Origin: Mycolicibacterium chlorophenolicum
GTDB taxonomy: Bacteria; Actinomycetota; Actinomycetes; Mycobacteriales; Mycobacteriaceae
Direction of reading: 5' to 3'
Length of the DNA stretch: 64,000 bases
NCBI RefSeq assembly: GCF_001044235.1
Contig: NZ_JYNL01000030.1
Location: forward strand, 86,203-150,202
Position 1 is the stretch's first letter, and each line of letters starts with the position of its first letter. Shown here piece by piece: positions 1 through 8,398 of this stretch. The position numbers and the translations under genes were made by a program. The notes beneath the pieces are model-generated. The model had not been told where the DNA came from and searched no databases. It was given only the letters and a program-made list of their open reading frames with translations.

Positions 1-2
1 CC

Positions 3-596
3 CGGGCCGGGATCGGCGTCACCGGCGGCGGCACCCGCCTCCCCATCCGCGACGTCATCAAGATGGCCGGCCACGCCAACCACTACCTCGCCGTGTTCGA
101 CCGCGCCACCGGCTCCGCGCTGGACCTGTTCCGCACCCGACGGGTCGCCTCGCCGGCGCAGCGGATCATGCTCATCGCCCGCGACGGCGGCTGCACGAAA
201 CCGTGCTGCACCGTGGGCGCCTACGGGTCTCAGGCCCATCACGCGACCACCGACTGGGCCGCCGGCGGGCTCACCAACGTCAACGACCTCGGTTTGGCCT
301 GCCCGCCGGACAACCGCGCGGTGAAAGAAGGCGGCTGGAGCACCGCGATGAACGGCCGCCACGAGGTCGAATGGACCCCACCCCCGCACCTGGACACCGG
401 CCAAACCCGCATCAACACCTACCACCGCCCCGAACTGCTGCTACGCCCACCCGACGACGACCAACCCGCCGGCGACAACGCCGCACCCGCCGCACGGGCC
501 GAGCCGGTCGCACCGACCGACGCCGAACCACCCACCTCAGCCGACGACCCCGCCCAACCCGGCGGACCCGCACCACCCGGCGACCAGGCGGCCTGA
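3..596 (+). CDS. 13E12-repeat/DUF222 HNH endonuclease-like protein, C-terminal part
   Basis: The reading frame is open from the first bases of the window, so only the last 197 residues are present and the true start lies to the left. An HNH-type core is visible: a Cys pair in CTKPC, then QAHH, WAAGG and LACPPDNRAV. This is the usual C-terminal signature of the repeated mycobacterial 13E12/DUF222 family. The tail after it (about the last 60 residues) is Pro/Ala/Asp-rich and low-complexity. Members occur in many copies in mycobacterial chromosomes and are often linked to mobile or repetitive DNA. Nuclease activity is inferred from the family and is not established for most members. Confidence 0.82.
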   Translation, partial: RAGIGVTGGGTRLPIRDVIKMAGHANHYLAVFDRATGSALDLFRTRRVASPAQRIMLIARDGGCTKPCCTVGAYGSQAHHATTDWAAGGLTNVNDLGLACPPDNRAVKEGGWSTAMNGRHEVEWTPPPHLDTGQTRINTYHRPELLLRPPDDDQPAGDNAAPAARAEPVAPTDAEPPTSADDPAQPGGPAPPGDQAA

Positions 597-674
597 CCGC
601 CGCAGGGGGACGGCACTGGTATGGATTCCGGATTAAGCGTCGATTCGTGTTGCGCGCCAACAGGTTAACGATGA

Positions 675-1103
675 TCAGCGTCGCACTCGAGGAACGTCGC
701 ATTCTTTGAGTAAGTGTTCCGATCGCTTCCTCTCGTGTTCGGCGATCCGCCGCCCGTCAGGCGTTGCTGTGGCAGCTGCGACCCCTTTGTCGGTGAGGTT
801 CAACCACAGGCGGCCGAACCATGCGATCGGTTCGTCATAGTGCGCGACATAGCTGCGCTGCAGTTCTTCGAGCGATTCATTGAGCGACTCGCAGACGAAC
901 TCGCCGTTGTCCGGATAGCCCGTTTCGGCCAGGCCGTCCTCAACGAGCGTGCGGATGACAGCAATCGTGACAGCCTGCAACTCGGTCACATCTGCGTCCG
1001 GAAGCTCCTGCTCGACGAGCCAATGGATCCGGGGCAGGTCTTTACAGTCGACAAGGCCGTCCAGCAGTACCTGGTGCCGTAAACCTTCGAGTGCCGTGCT
1101 CAT
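675..1103 (-). CDS. Hypothetical protein, paralogue of the next gene
   Basis: This encodes 142 residues of unknown function with an ATG start. It resembles the product of the adjacent gene at 1185-1607: both carry a YDEP..W...W..LT.KGV..AT.TP.G.R.AEHER block in the C-terminal third and a V..L..DGL..TGYP block in the middle. The spacing of helices around LT-KGV is compatible with a winged-helix fold, but I recognise no named family. Base composition is less GC-rich than the genes from 2 kb onward, which suggests an accessory origin. The two genes are co-oriented with an 81-bp gap, so co-transcription is possible. No catalytic motif or membrane segment is visible. Confidence 0.6.
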   Translation of the reverse strand: MSTALEGLRHQVLLDGLVDCKDLPRIHWLVEQELPDADVTELQAVTIAVIRTLVEDGLAETGYPDNGEFVCESLNESLEELQRSYVAHYDEPIAWFGRLWLNLTDKGVAAATATPDGRRIAEHERKRSEHLLKECDVPRVRR

Positions 1104-1184
1104 CTTTGGAATCTCGGTGTTCGATATCGTCGCCGGGTCATGCGCCGGCTCCGATCGTCAGGAATGGCGAAGATCCCGCATAGA

Positions 1185-1607
1185 TCAGCCTTGATCACGT
1201 TCAGAACGAATTGCATCCGGCCGCTCCCGCTCGTGCTCAGCTACCCGTAGCCCCTCGGGTGTCGACGTTGCGATTTGAACGCCCTTCTCGGTTAATTTGA
1301 TCCAGCAGCTCCAGATCCATTCGGATGGCTCGTCGTAACGATCAAAGAACGTGCGTTTGACCTCCCGAAGAGTTTCCGCGAAGGGCTCTACAACGAAGGT
1401 GTCGTCGTCCTGGCCGGGATAACCGGTGACGACTAGGCCATCGTCTACCAACGATTGCAGTACGTCGACTATTGCGCGCTGCCGCTCCGACAGCGATGCG
1501 CTGGGGAGGCGTTCCAAGGCTTGAGAGTTGATATGCCCCGTGTTGATGGGCATCACAAGGGCATCTAGAAGCAAGTCAGAACGCAACACGTCAAAGTTCG
1601 CTTTCAC
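1185..1607 (-). CDS. Hypothetical protein, paralogue of the previous gene
   Basis: This encodes 140 residues. The GTG start at 1607 is preceded by a purine-rich GAGGGGG ribosome-binding site about 6 nt upstream, which supports it. It shares the YDEPSEW...W.KLTEKGV..ATSTPEGLRVAEHERERP segment with its downstream neighbour (675-1103), so the pair arose by tandem duplication and has diverged considerably in the N-terminal half. The function is unknown. It could be a small winged-helix protein or an immunity-type protein, but nothing in the sequence decides this. It lies between a truncated 13E12 gene and tRNA-Leu, a position typical of accessory DNA. Confidence 0.6.
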   Translation of the reverse strand: MKANFDVLRSDLLLDALVMPINTGHINSQALERLPSASLSERQRAIVDVLQSLVDDGLVVTGYPGQDDDTFVVEPFAETLREVKRTFFDRYDEPSEWIWSCWIKLTEKGVQIATSTPEGLRVAEHERERPDAIRSERDQG

Positions 1608-1907
1608 AGACGCCCCCTCTACCTCGATGCTCGACGTCCCCGTTCTATATCTCAGACAGAGTCGGCGTCACAAAACACCGCTCACCACCAGAGGCCCTCG
1701 AGTCGGTCGCTGAAAGCTGTGTCCCGATCGGTATAGCCCGCATTCATTCCGGTGACCGCTGCGGTGGACTGACAGCGCTACAGGATCGACAGACAGAATC
1801 CCCACGACGGAAAGCGTAATCGGCTCAACCGGAGGGCTTCGACACCAAGTTCCGACGGTCGCGAACAGCGCCAGTCCAGCGGGCGCCACACGCAGGAAGA
1901 AGAAAAG
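1608..1907. other. Non-coding stretch between the paralogue pair and tRNA-Leu
   Basis: About 300 bp without a convincing gene. It must hold the promoter of the leftward paralogue genes and the 3' flank of the tRNA. I see no strong hairpin followed by a T-run and no long repeat. The short open frames here, including one that runs antisense to the tRNA, look like chance frames. Confidence 0.4.
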
Positions 1908-1993
1908 TGTCCGAGGGGGGACTTGAACCCCCACGCCCGTTAATAGGGCACTAGCACCTCAAGCTAGCGCGTCTGCCATTCCGCCACTCGGAC
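1908..1993 (-). tRNA. tRNA-Leu (GAG anticodon)
   Basis: Read on the minus strand, the 86-nt sequence begins GTCCGAG and ends CTCGGAC plus discriminator A, a perfect 7-bp acceptor stem. The anticodon stem is CTAGC/GCTAG with loop TTGAGGT, giving anticodon GAG (reads CUC/CUU). The T-arm has the GTTCAAGTC signature and there is a long variable arm (TGCCC...GGGCG), as expected for a class II leucine tRNA. CCA is not encoded. tRNA genes with this long arm are common integration targets, which fits the accessory-looking DNA on its 3' side. Confidence 0.96.
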
Positions 1994-2068
1994 CAGTTCG
2001 AAGGCAGCTTAGGTTAACGGATCGGCGGCCTCGGACCCAAACCGGGACCGGGTGGTAGGAAAGGGAGC

Positions 2069-3403
2069 GTGAGCGGTCCCCAGACTCCCAGCGACGAGGT
2101 CGTCGACATCGTCAGTGCCCTCATCCGCTTCGACACCTCCAACACCGGCGAACTCTCCACCACCAAAGGTGAGGCCGAGTGCGCCCGATGGGTCGCCGAG
2201 CAGCTGGAGGAGGTCGGGTTCACCTGCGAATACATCGAGGCGGGCGCGCCAGGCCGGGGCAACGTGTTCGCCCGCCTCAAGGGCGCCGACCCGTCCCGCG
2301 GTGCGCTGATGCTGCACGGCCACCTCGACGTGGTGCCCGCCGAAGCGTCCGACTGGAGCGTGCACCCGTTCTCCGGCGCCGTCGAGGACGGCTACGTATG
2401 GGGCCGCGGCGCGGTCGACATGAAGGACATGGTCGGGATGATCATCGCGGTCGCCCGGCACTTCAAGCGGGCCGGCATCGTCCCGCCCCGTGACCTGGTG
2501 TTCGCCTTCGTCTCCGACGAGGAGGCCGGCGGCAACTACGGCTGCAAATGGCTCGTCGAGAACCGCCCCGACCTGTTCGACGGCGTCACCGAGGCGGTCG
2601 GCGAGGTCGGCGGCTTCTCGCTCACCGTGCCCCGCCGCGACGGCGGCGACCGCCGGCTCTACCTCATCGAGACCGCCGAGAAGGCGATGATGTGGATGCG
2701 CCTGACCGCCCGCGGCCACGCCGGCCACGGATCCATGGTGCACAACGACAACGCCGTCACCGCCGTCGCCGAGGCCGTTGCCAAACTGGGCCGCCACCGC
2801 TTCCCGATCGTGCTGACCGAATCGGTCGAGCAGTTCCTCGCCGCGGTCAGCGAGGAGACCGGCTACAGCTTCGACCCCACCTCGCCCGACATCGACGGCG
2901 CCGTCGCCAAGCTCGGCTCGATCGCCAAGATCGTCGGCGCCACCCTGCGCGACACCGCGAACCCGACGATGCTCAAGGCCGGCTACAAGGCCAACGTCAT
3001 CCCCGGCACCGCCGAGGCGGTCGTGGACTGCCGGGTGCTGCCCGGCCGGCTCGCCGAGTTCGAGCGGGAAGTCGACGAACTCATCGGCCCCGACGTCACG
3101 CGCGAGTGGATCACCGAATTGCCCTCGTACGAAACACCATTCGACGGCGAGCTGCTCGAAGCGATGAACGCCGCCATCCTGGCCGCCGACCCCGACGCCC
3201 GCACCGTGCCCTACATGCTCTCCGGCGGCACCGACGCCAAGCACTTCGCCCGGCTGGGCATCCGCTGCTTCGGGTTCGCGCCGCTGCGACTGCCGCCCGA
3301 CCTGGACTTCGCCGCGTTGTTCCACGGCGTCGACGAACGGGTACCCGTGGACGCGCTGACCTTCGGTGCGCAGGTACTCGAGCACTTCCTCCTGCACAGC
3401 TGA
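2069..3403 (+). CDS. M20-family metallopeptidase/deacylase (Rv2141c-like)
   Basis: This 444-residue protein has the hallmarks of the M20 peptidase/ArgE/DapE/carboxypeptidase family: HGHLDVVP (residues 83-90, metal-binding His and Asp), GRGAVDMKD around residue 117 (bridging Asp), and SDEEAGG around residue 150 (catalytic and metal Glu pair). A dimerisation domain follows (TARGHAGHGS). Members hydrolyse amide bonds of small peptides or N-acyl amino acids using two zinc ions. The substrate is unknown; the M. tuberculosis orthologue has been labelled dapE2, but a role in lysine synthesis is not demonstrated here. The GTG start is supported by AGGAAAGGGAG just upstream. It begins 75 bp after the divergent tRNA-Leu and is followed at 31 bp by the PEBP gene. 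Confidence 0.88.
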   Translation: MSGPQTPSDEVVDIVSALIRFDTSNTGELSTTKGEAECARWVAEQLEEVGFTCEYIEAGAPGRGNVFARLKGADPSRGALMLHGHLDVVPAEASDWSVHPFSGAVEDGYVWGRGAVDMKDMVGMIIAVARHFKRAGIVPPRDLVFAFVSDEEAGGNYGCKWLVENRPDLFDGVTEAVGEVGGFSLTVPRRDGGDRRLYLIETAEKAMMWMRLTARGHAGHGSMVHNDNAVTAVAEAVAKLGRHRFPIVLTESVEQFLAAVSEETGYSFDPTSPDIDGAVAKLGSIAKIVGATLRDTANPTMLKAGYKANVIPGTAEAVVDCRVLPGRLAEFEREVDELIGPDVTREWITELPSYETPFDGELLEAMNAAILAADPDARTVPYMLSGGTDAKHFARLGIRCFGFAPLRLPPDLDFAALFHGVDERVPVDALTFGAQVLEHFLLHS

Positions 3404-3433
3404 CAAACCACCACCGCGAAAGGACTGTGTCAC

Positions 3434-3973
3434 ATGGCTTTTGACTACGATCCCTACTCCTTCCTGCCGGAGCTGCCCAGCTTCACGCTGACCTCGCAGT
3501 CCTTCACCGACGGCGCGGTCTGGGGCAACGACCAGGTCAGCGGCATCATGGGCGCCGGTGGCAACGACGTGTCCCCGCAGCTAAGCTGGTCGGGCTTCCC
3601 CGAGGAGACCCGCAGCTTCGCCGTCACCGTGTACGACCCCGACGCGCCCACCGGCTCCGGCTTCTGGCACTGGGCGGTGTTCAACCTGCCCGCCACGGTC
3701 ACCGATCTGCCTGCCGGCGTCGGCGACGGCAGCAGCCAGGGATTCCCCGGTGACGCCGTCACGCTGTCCAACGACGCCGGTCTCAAGCGGTTCATCGGCG
3801 CCGCGCCGCCGCCCGGGCACGGGCCGCACCGCTACATCGTCGCCGTGCACGCGGTCGACGTCGAGAAGCTCGACGTGCCGGCCGAGGCCACGCCGGCCTA
3901 TCTGGGCTTCAACCTGTTCAGCCACGCGATCGCCCGCGCGCTGATCACCGGCACGTACGAGAACAAGGGCTGA
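3434..3973 (+). CDS. PEBP/YbhB-YbcL family protein (Rv2140c-like)
   Basis: The 179-residue product belongs to the phosphatidylethanolamine-binding/Raf-kinase-inhibitor-like family. Visible signatures are [20 protein letters not shown] (split here by the core anion-binding site) around residues 65-85 and GPHRYI near residue 133, which form the small ligand pocket of bacterial YbhB-like proteins. No signal peptide is present, so it is probably cytosolic. The ATG is preceded by GAAAGGA at suitable spacing. It lies directly after the M20 peptidase and converges on pyrD with one base between stop codons. The physiological ligand is unknown. Confidence 0.9.
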   Translation: MAFDYDPYSFLPELPSFTLTSQSFTDGAVWGNDQVSGIMGAGGNDVSPQLSWSGFPEETRSFAVTVYDPDAPTGSGFWHWAVFNLPATVTDLPAGVGDGSSQGFPGDAVTLSNDAGLKRFIGAAPPPGHGPHRYIVAVHAVDVEKLDVPAEATPAYLGFNLFSHAIARALITGTYENKG

Positions 3974-3974
3974 G

Positions 3975-5036
3975 TCAGCCGGCCGCCGATCCGACGGCCT
4001 CGGCGAGGCTGCGAAAACCGTTGGCGTGCAGCCGGTAAGCGATCCCGTCGTTGACCGACCTCGCCCACAGGCCACCGCCGTAGACGAAGCCGGTGTAGCC
4101 CTGCAGCAGTGACGCCCCCGAGGTGATGCGCTCCCATGCGTCGTCGGCGGTCTCGATGCCGCCGACGCTGATCAGCACCAGGGAGCTGCCGACGCGCCGG
4201 TGCAGCCGGCGCAGCACCTCCAGCGAGCGGTGCGCCACCGGCGGGCCGGAGATGCCGCCGGCGCCCATCTCGTCGACGCCGGGGGTCCGCAGGCCGACGC
4301 GCGAGATCGTCGTGTTCGTCGCGACGATGCCGGCCAGCCCCAATTCGACGGCCAGATCGGCGATCTCGTCGATGTCGTCGTCGGCGAGGTCCGGCGCGAT
4401 CTTCACCAGCACCGGGGTGGACGTCGCGGCGACCACCGCCGCCAGGATCGGGCGCAGCGACTCCACCGACTGCAGGTCGCGCAGCCCCGGCGTGTTCGGC
4501 GAGCTGACGTTGACCACCAGATAGGCGCACAGCGGACCGAGAAGCCGTGCGCCCTCGGCGTAGTCGTCGACCGCCCGCTCGGGCGGGGTCACCTTGTTCT
4601 TGCCGATGTTCACGCCGATCGGCACATCGGGATGCGCGCGGGCCAGTGTCCGGACCATCGCCGCCGCGCCGTGGTTGTTGAAGCCCATCCGGTTCAGCAG
4701 CGCCCGGTCGTCGGGCAGCCGGAACAGTCGCGGCGCCGGATTGCCCGGCTGCGGACGCGGGGTGACCGTGCCGACCTCGGCGTGGCCGAAGCCCAGCGCG
4801 CCCCACGTGTGCACGCCCAGACCGTCCTTGTCGAAGCCGGCCGCCAACCCGAGCGGGGCGGGGAACCGGACCCCGAAGACCGTGCTCGCCAGCGCCGGGT
4901 CGTAGCGCAACAGTCTGCGCGCCAAGGCTTTTCGCGCGACGGGCGGCGCCGTCGCGGCTCGCAGGCCGGCGAAGACCACCGTGTGGATGCGTTCTGGGGG
5001 AACCAGGAACATCGCGCGCCGCAGCGCGGCGTACAT
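3975..5036 (-). CDS. pyrD: Dihydroorotate dehydrogenase (quinone), class 2
   Basis: PyrD oxidises dihydroorotate to orotate in pyrimidine synthesis, passing electrons to membrane quinone. The 353-residue protein shows the class 2 pattern: an N-terminal membrane-associating helix region ([16 protein letters not shown]), [39 protein letters not shown] with the catalytic-loop serine region, KIAPDL, TNTT, GGISG and SVGGI for FMN phosphate binding. The frame is open far upstream; I chose the ATG at 5036 because it overlaps the TGA of the upstream gene and begins at the expected MYAALRR. It is the last gene of a leftward lppL-DUF5703-pyrD unit. Confidence 0.96.
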   Translation of the reverse strand: MYAALRRAMFLVPPERIHTVVFAGLRAATAPPVARKALARRLLRYDPALASTVFGVRFPAPLGLAAGFDKDGLGVHTWGALGFGHAEVGTVTPRPQPGNPAPRLFRLPDDRALLNRMGFNNHGAAAMVRTLARAHPDVPIGVNIGKNKVTPPERAVDDYAEGARLLGPLCAYLVVNVSSPNTPGLRDLQSVESLRPILAAVVAATSTPVLVKIAPDLADDDIDEIADLAVELGLAGIVATNTTISRVGLRTPGVDEMGAGGISGPPVAHRSLEVLRRLHRRVGSSLVLISVGGIETADDAWERITSGASLLQGYTGFVYGGGLWARSVNDGIAYRLHANGFRSLAEAVGSAAG

Positions 5037-5320
5037 CACAGCGCCGGCTGGTCGGGGCCCTGCAGGGCGTCCCCGCGCTTCTTGCGGCGCAGCAGCACCC
5101 GCCGGCTGCCGTCGGTGTAGAGCCGCACGCGGGTCAACTCCCAGCCGCGGTACTCGGCCTCGATGGACAGCCGCACCGATGCGCTGACGCGGGTGACATC
5201 GGGCGGCAGCCGCAGCGGGATCCATTCGTACTCGCCCGGATCGTCGGCGACGGCCTGGCTCCAGGCTGCGGGCATCCGCCCGCGCGAACCCGCACTCACT
5301 GTGCTCTGCTCTTCGCGCAA
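5036..5320 (-). CDS. DUF5703-like small protein
   Basis: This encodes up to 94 residues with the core [48 protein letters not shown], which I recognise as the actinobacterial DUF5703 family (assignment from memory). The function is unknown; the protein is small, basic at the C-terminus and lacks membrane segments. The start is uncertain: TTG at 5320, GTG at 5299 and ATG at 5275 are all possible and none has a strong Shine-Dalgarno. Its stop overlaps the pyrD start by one base, and it begins only about 8 bp after lppL, so translational coupling within one operon is likely. Confidence 0.72.
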   Translation of the reverse strand: MREEQSTVSAGSRGRMPAAWSQAVADDPGEYEWIPLRLPPDVTRVSASVRLSIEAEYRGWELTRVRLYTDGSRRVLLRRKKRGDALQGPDQPAL

Positions 5321-5327
5321 GCGCTCA

Positions 5328-6368
5328 TCACTGTGCCGCCCCCGGGATCATCTGGACACCGCCGCCTGTGCCCGACACCACGTACAGGGTGCCGGACGTG
5401 TCGTCGAAAGCCAGCGTATTGGGTTGCTGCACGGTTCGATATCGCACCTTCTCGACGGGAATCCCGGTCGCCAGATCGTAACCAACGACGGTGTTCGTCG
5501 CCGTCTGGGCAACCCAGGCGAGTCCGGATTTCTTCCCGCCCGACGCCGTCAGACCGTAGGGCGCATCGGGCACGGGGTAGCGCTGCCGCAGCATCAGCGG
5601 GTCCACGCCGTAGACCAGCAGTTCGCCGCCGCGGGTGTCGGCGACCAGCACCCGGCCGTTCGGGTCGGCGGCCATCGTGGTGGCGCCCTCGCCCGCGCGC
5701 AGCGCGTGCTCGGCGCTGGTGCCGTCGGTGTTGAGGCTGGTCACCGAGGTCTGCCCGCGGTCGAGCACCACGGCGGTGTCGCCCTGGGTGACGAGGCCGT
5801 CGACGCGGGCGAAGATCTTCAGCGACGCACCGACCGCGGTGTCCGACGACAGCGTGTACACCGTGCCGTCGGCGCTGCCGAGCACCAGCCGGCCGTCGCC
5901 GCGGCGGGCGATCGCGGTGAAGTCGACATCGTCGTGGTCGGCCACCGCCACCCGGGTGGCCCGGCGCGCCGCGACGTCGATCATGAAGTAGCCGCCGCGG
6001 GTGGCCACCGCCACCCGGCCGGGGCCGTCTGCGGTCATCGCGGTCGCGCCGCCGGTCAGTCCGATCGGGGTGGCCGCGCCGCCGGGGGCGATCGTCGTCA
6101 CCGTGGCGCGGTCCGGGGCGGCGGCGCCGAGCGTGACCAGCGAGCGGGTCGAGGTGTCGAACACCGCCGCCCGGGCGCCCGCGGGCAGCGGGAACACCGT
6201 GCCGGGCAGGCCCGCGGTGGCCGGGGGAGAGTCGGCCGCACGCGCCGGCGCGATGGTCGGCGGCGGCGCGTCGGCCGGATTCGACGAACACCCGGCGACC
6301 AGCACGATTGCCGAGAACGCGAGGCCGAGGCGAACCGGCTGGGAAAGAGGGTTTGAACGGCGCTGCAA
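5328..6368 (-). CDS. lppL: Lipoprotein LppL, beta-propeller-like
   Basis: The product is about 346 residues with an N-terminal RR-containing n-region, a hydrophobic h-region and lipobox LVAG-C, so it should be exported and lipidated at Cys. After a Pro/Ala-rich linker the rest is built of repeated beta-strand units (for example GYFMIDVAARRATRVAV, GTVYTLSS, GRVLVADTRGGELLVYGVD, GLAWVAQTATNTVVGYD) typical of a beta-propeller or YVTN-like fold. The frame is open far upstream; I prefer TTG at 6368, which sits 7 nt after GGAAG, with GTG at 6422 as an alternative. Order and strand next to pyrD match Rv2138 (lppL). The ligand is unknown. Confidence 0.85.
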   Translation of the reverse strand: MQRRSNPLSQPVRLGLAFSAIVLVAGCSSNPADAPPPTIAPARAADSPPATAGLPGTVFPLPAGARAAVFDTSTRSLVTLGAAAPDRATVTTIAPGGAATPIGLTGGATAMTADGPGRVAVATRGGYFMIDVAARRATRVAVADHDDVDFTAIARRGDGRLVLGSADGTVYTLSSDTAVGASLKIFARVDGLVTQGDTAVVLDRGQTSVTSLNTDGTSAEHALRAGEGATTMAADPNGRVLVADTRGGELLVYGVDPLMLRQRYPVPDAPYGLTASGGKKSGLAWVAQTATNTVVGYDLATGIPVEKVRYRTVQQPNTLAFDDTSGTLYVVSGTGGGVQMIPGAAQ

Positions 6369-6473
6369 TGGGTAGCTTCCGGTCGTGCGTTCAGATCTTG
6401 ATCGAACAGCCAGTGTAAGCACCCCGGTCGGACACGGCCGGTGGCATCTGCGGGGCGCGGTGGCCCGCGCGGC

Positions 6474-6488
6474 GGTATGGTACATACC
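6474..6488. promoter_or_regulatory. 15-bp inverted repeat just before the start codon
   Basis: GGTATG-GTA-CATACC is a perfect inverted repeat ending one base before the ATG at 6489, in the divergent region between lppL and the following gene. It could be an operator or a small hairpin limiting translation. No ribosome-binding site is visible, so the mRNA may be leaderless or start within the repeat. The function is inferred only from symmetry and position. Confidence 0.35.
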
Positions 6489-6800
6489 ATGACCCTCGCG
6501 ACGGACCGCGTAGTGACCCCGGAGGGCTTCGCGGTCGAGGACATCACCACTGGCGTCCACGCCAGCGGCTTCGGCCAGGTGGGTGACGGCCGTAGTTTCT
6601 CCTTCCACATCGAGCGTCACGAGCTGGTCGTCGAGGTCTACCGCCCGCGGCTGCGCGGGCTGGTGCCCCAGAGTGAGGACGTCGTCGCGGTCGCGACACG
6701 CAAGCTCACCGACATCGATCTGACCGACGAGCGGAGCATGACCGCCGTCGTGCGCGACGCGGTCGCCGCGGCGCATCCGGTGCCGCGGACCGGTCGCTGA
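6489..6800 (+). CDS. Conserved hypothetical protein (Rv2137c-like)
   Basis: The protein is 103 residues if translation begins at ATG 6489; an in-frame ATG at 6477 would add four residues inside an inverted repeat. The sequence (GFAVEDITTGVHASGFGQVGDGRSFSFHIERHELVVEVYRPRL) looks like a small beta-rich globular protein with no signal peptide, membrane helix or catalytic motif. Its place between divergent lppL and uppP corresponds to Rv2137c in M. tuberculosis, a protein of unknown function. The uppP start follows after 27 bp, but that gene appears to have its own -10 box. Confidence 0.7.
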   Translation: MTLATDRVVTPEGFAVEDITTGVHASGFGQVGDGRSFSFHIERHELVVEVYRPRLRGLVPQSEDVVAVATRKLTDIDLTDERSMTAVVRDAVAAAHPVPRTGR

Positions 6801-6827
6801 CCCTGCCCTCACGGTACGGTCGTCGTC

Positions 6828-7676
6828 GTGACGGACGTCCCTGCCATGTCGTGGCTTCAGGTCGTGGTCCTGTCGGTACTGCAGGGGCTCACCGAATTCC
6901 TGCCGGTGTCCTCCTCGGGGCATCTGGCGATCGCCTCCCGGATCTTCTTCGACGACGACGCCGGCGCGTCCTTCACCGCGGTGAGCCAGCTGGGCACTGA
7001 AGCGGCCGTGCTGCTGTACTTCGCCCGCGACATCGGACGGATCATCAAGGCCTGGTTCAACGGCCTGTTCGTCGCCGCCCACCGCAGCAGCGACTACTGG
7101 CTGGGCTGGTGGGTCATCATCGGCACCCTCCCCATCGGGGCGGTCGGCCTGCTGTTCAAAGACCAGATCCGCACGGGCGCACGCAATCTCTGGCTGGTCG
7201 CGACGGCATTGATCGTCTTCTCCGCGGTGATCGCCGCGGCCGAGTACTACGGCAGGCAGACCCGTCGCGTCGAGCAACTGACGTGGCGCGACAGCGTGAC
7301 AGTCGGCCTGGCGCAGTGTCTGGCGCTGGTGCCGGGGGTGTCGCGGTCCGGCGCCACCATCAGCGCCGGGTTGTTCCTCGGCATGGACCGCGAGCTGGCG
7401 GCACGGTTCGGCTTCCTGCTCGCCATCCCCGCGGTGTTCGCCTCGGGACTGTTCTCGCTGCCCGACGCCTTCGCACCCGTCGGGGAGGGGATGAGCGCGA
7501 CCGGACCGCAGCTGCTCGTCTCGACCGTGATCGCGTTCGTCGTCGGATTCGCCGCGGTGGCGTGGTTTCTGCGGTTCCTGGTGCGCCACAGCATGTACTG
7601 GTTCGTCGGCTACCGCGTGCTGCTCGGCACCGTGGTGCTGATCCTGCTCGGCACCGGGGTGGTGGCGGCGACATGA
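6828..7676 (+). CDS. uppP: Undecaprenyl-diphosphatase
   Basis: This 282-residue polytopic membrane enzyme of the BacA/UppP family dephosphorylates undecaprenyl (in mycobacteria decaprenyl) diphosphate to recycle the lipid carrier of peptidoglycan and arabinogalactan synthesis. Family motifs are intact: [14 protein letters not shown] at residues 20-33, with the Glu and Ser/His of the active site, and [10 protein letters not shown] near residue 170 with the essential Arg. About eight hydrophobic segments are visible. The GTG start lies exactly 7 nt after a TACGGT -10-like box, so a leaderless mRNA is possible. Its stop overlaps the next ATG (ATGA), which starts a tightly coupled conserved operon. 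Confidence 0.95.
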   Translation: MTDVPAMSWLQVVVLSVLQGLTEFLPVSSSGHLAIASRIFFDDDAGASFTAVSQLGTEAAVLLYFARDIGRIIKAWFNGLFVAAHRSSDYWLGWWVIIGTLPIGAVGLLFKDQIRTGARNLWLVATALIVFSAVIAAAEYYGRQTRRVEQLTWRDSVTVGLAQCLALVPGVSRSGATISAGLFLGMDRELAARFGFLLAIPAVFASGLFSLPDAFAPVGEGMSATGPQLLVSTVIAFVVGFAAVAWFLRFLVRHSMYWFVGYRVLLGTVVLILLGTGVVAAT

Positions 7677-8371
7677 CCGTTCTGCTGCTGCGCCACGGCC
7701 GTTCGACGTCGAACACCGCGCACACGCTGGCCGGCCGGTCCGAAGGCGTCGACCTCGACGACCGCGGCCGCGAACAGGCCGAGTCGCTCGTCGAACGCCT
7801 CGGCTCACTGCCCATCCGCGCGATCGTGCGGTCGCCGCTGCTGCGGTGCGGCCGCACCGTGGAACCGCTGGCCGCCGCGCTGGGCGTGGAGCCGGTGATC
7901 GACGACCGGATCGCCGAGGTCGACTACGGCTCGTGGACGGGACGCAAGATCGGCGAGCTGGTCAAGGAACCGCTGTGGGCGGTGGTGCAGCAGCAGCCCA
8001 GCGCCGCGGTGTTCCCCGACGGCGAGGGTCTGGCCGCCGTCCAGGCGCGAGCGGTGTCCGCTGTGCGCGAACACGACCGCCGGCTGGCCGAGGAGCACGG
8101 CGGCGACGCGCTGTGGGTCGCCTGCACCCACGGCGACGTGATCAAGGCGGTGCTGGCCGACGCGCTCGGCAGCCATCTGGACAGCTTCCAGCGCATCAAC
8201 GCCGATCCCGCATCGGTCAGCGTGGTCCGCTACACGGCGGTGCGCCCGTTCGTGATCCACGTCAATCACACCGGCTCGGCGCTGAACTCCGCGTTGATCG
8301 CCCCGCCGCCGCCCGAGAAGACCGACGACGTGCCCGCCGGAGACGCCGTGGTCGGCGGTTCTGCCGGGTGA
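7673..8371 (+). CDS. Histidine phosphatase superfamily (phosphoglycerate-mutase-like) protein
   Basis: The product has 232 residues with the RHG signature at residues 8-10 ([11 protein letters not shown]), a conserved Arg in [13 protein letters not shown], the acid-base Glu in IAEVDYGSW and the second catalytic His in ACTHGDVIK. This is the full set for a phosphohistidine-forming phosphatase. The substrate is unknown. The orthologue position is Rv2135c. Start ATG 7673 overlaps the uppP stop by four bases. It is followed by DUF3090 and SCO1664-type genes, an association conserved across actinobacteria, so the three probably act in one pathway. Confidence 0.9.
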   Translation: MTVLLLRHGRSTSNTAHTLAGRSEGVDLDDRGREQAESLVERLGSLPIRAIVRSPLLRCGRTVEPLAAALGVEPVIDDRIAEVDYGSWTGRKIGELVKEPLWAVVQQQPSAAVFPDGEGLAAVQARAVSAVREHDRRLAEEHGGDALWVACTHGDVIKAVLADALGSHLDSFQRINADPASVSVVRYTAVRPFVIHVNHTGSALNSALIAPPPPEKTDDVPAGDAVVGGSAG

Positions 8372-8398
8372 GCCGCGCACGGTATTTTGGAACCTGCC

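Noticed and set aside
1668..1934. 88-codon frame running antisense into the tRNA-Leu gene
   Set aside because: Its first residues are translation of the tRNA 3' half, a frequent artefact; the rest has no recognisable features.
2009..3433. 474-codon open frame antisense to the M20 peptidase gene
   Set aside because: It is a codon-bias shadow: the product is Gly/Val/Asp/Arg-rich with no motif, while the plus strand encodes an intact M20 enzyme with a good ribosome-binding site.
6369..7808. N-terminal extension of the lppL frame across the divergent genes
   Set aside because: The upstream part is antisense to uppP and the Rv2137c-like gene; only the segment from the lipoprotein signal onward is supported.
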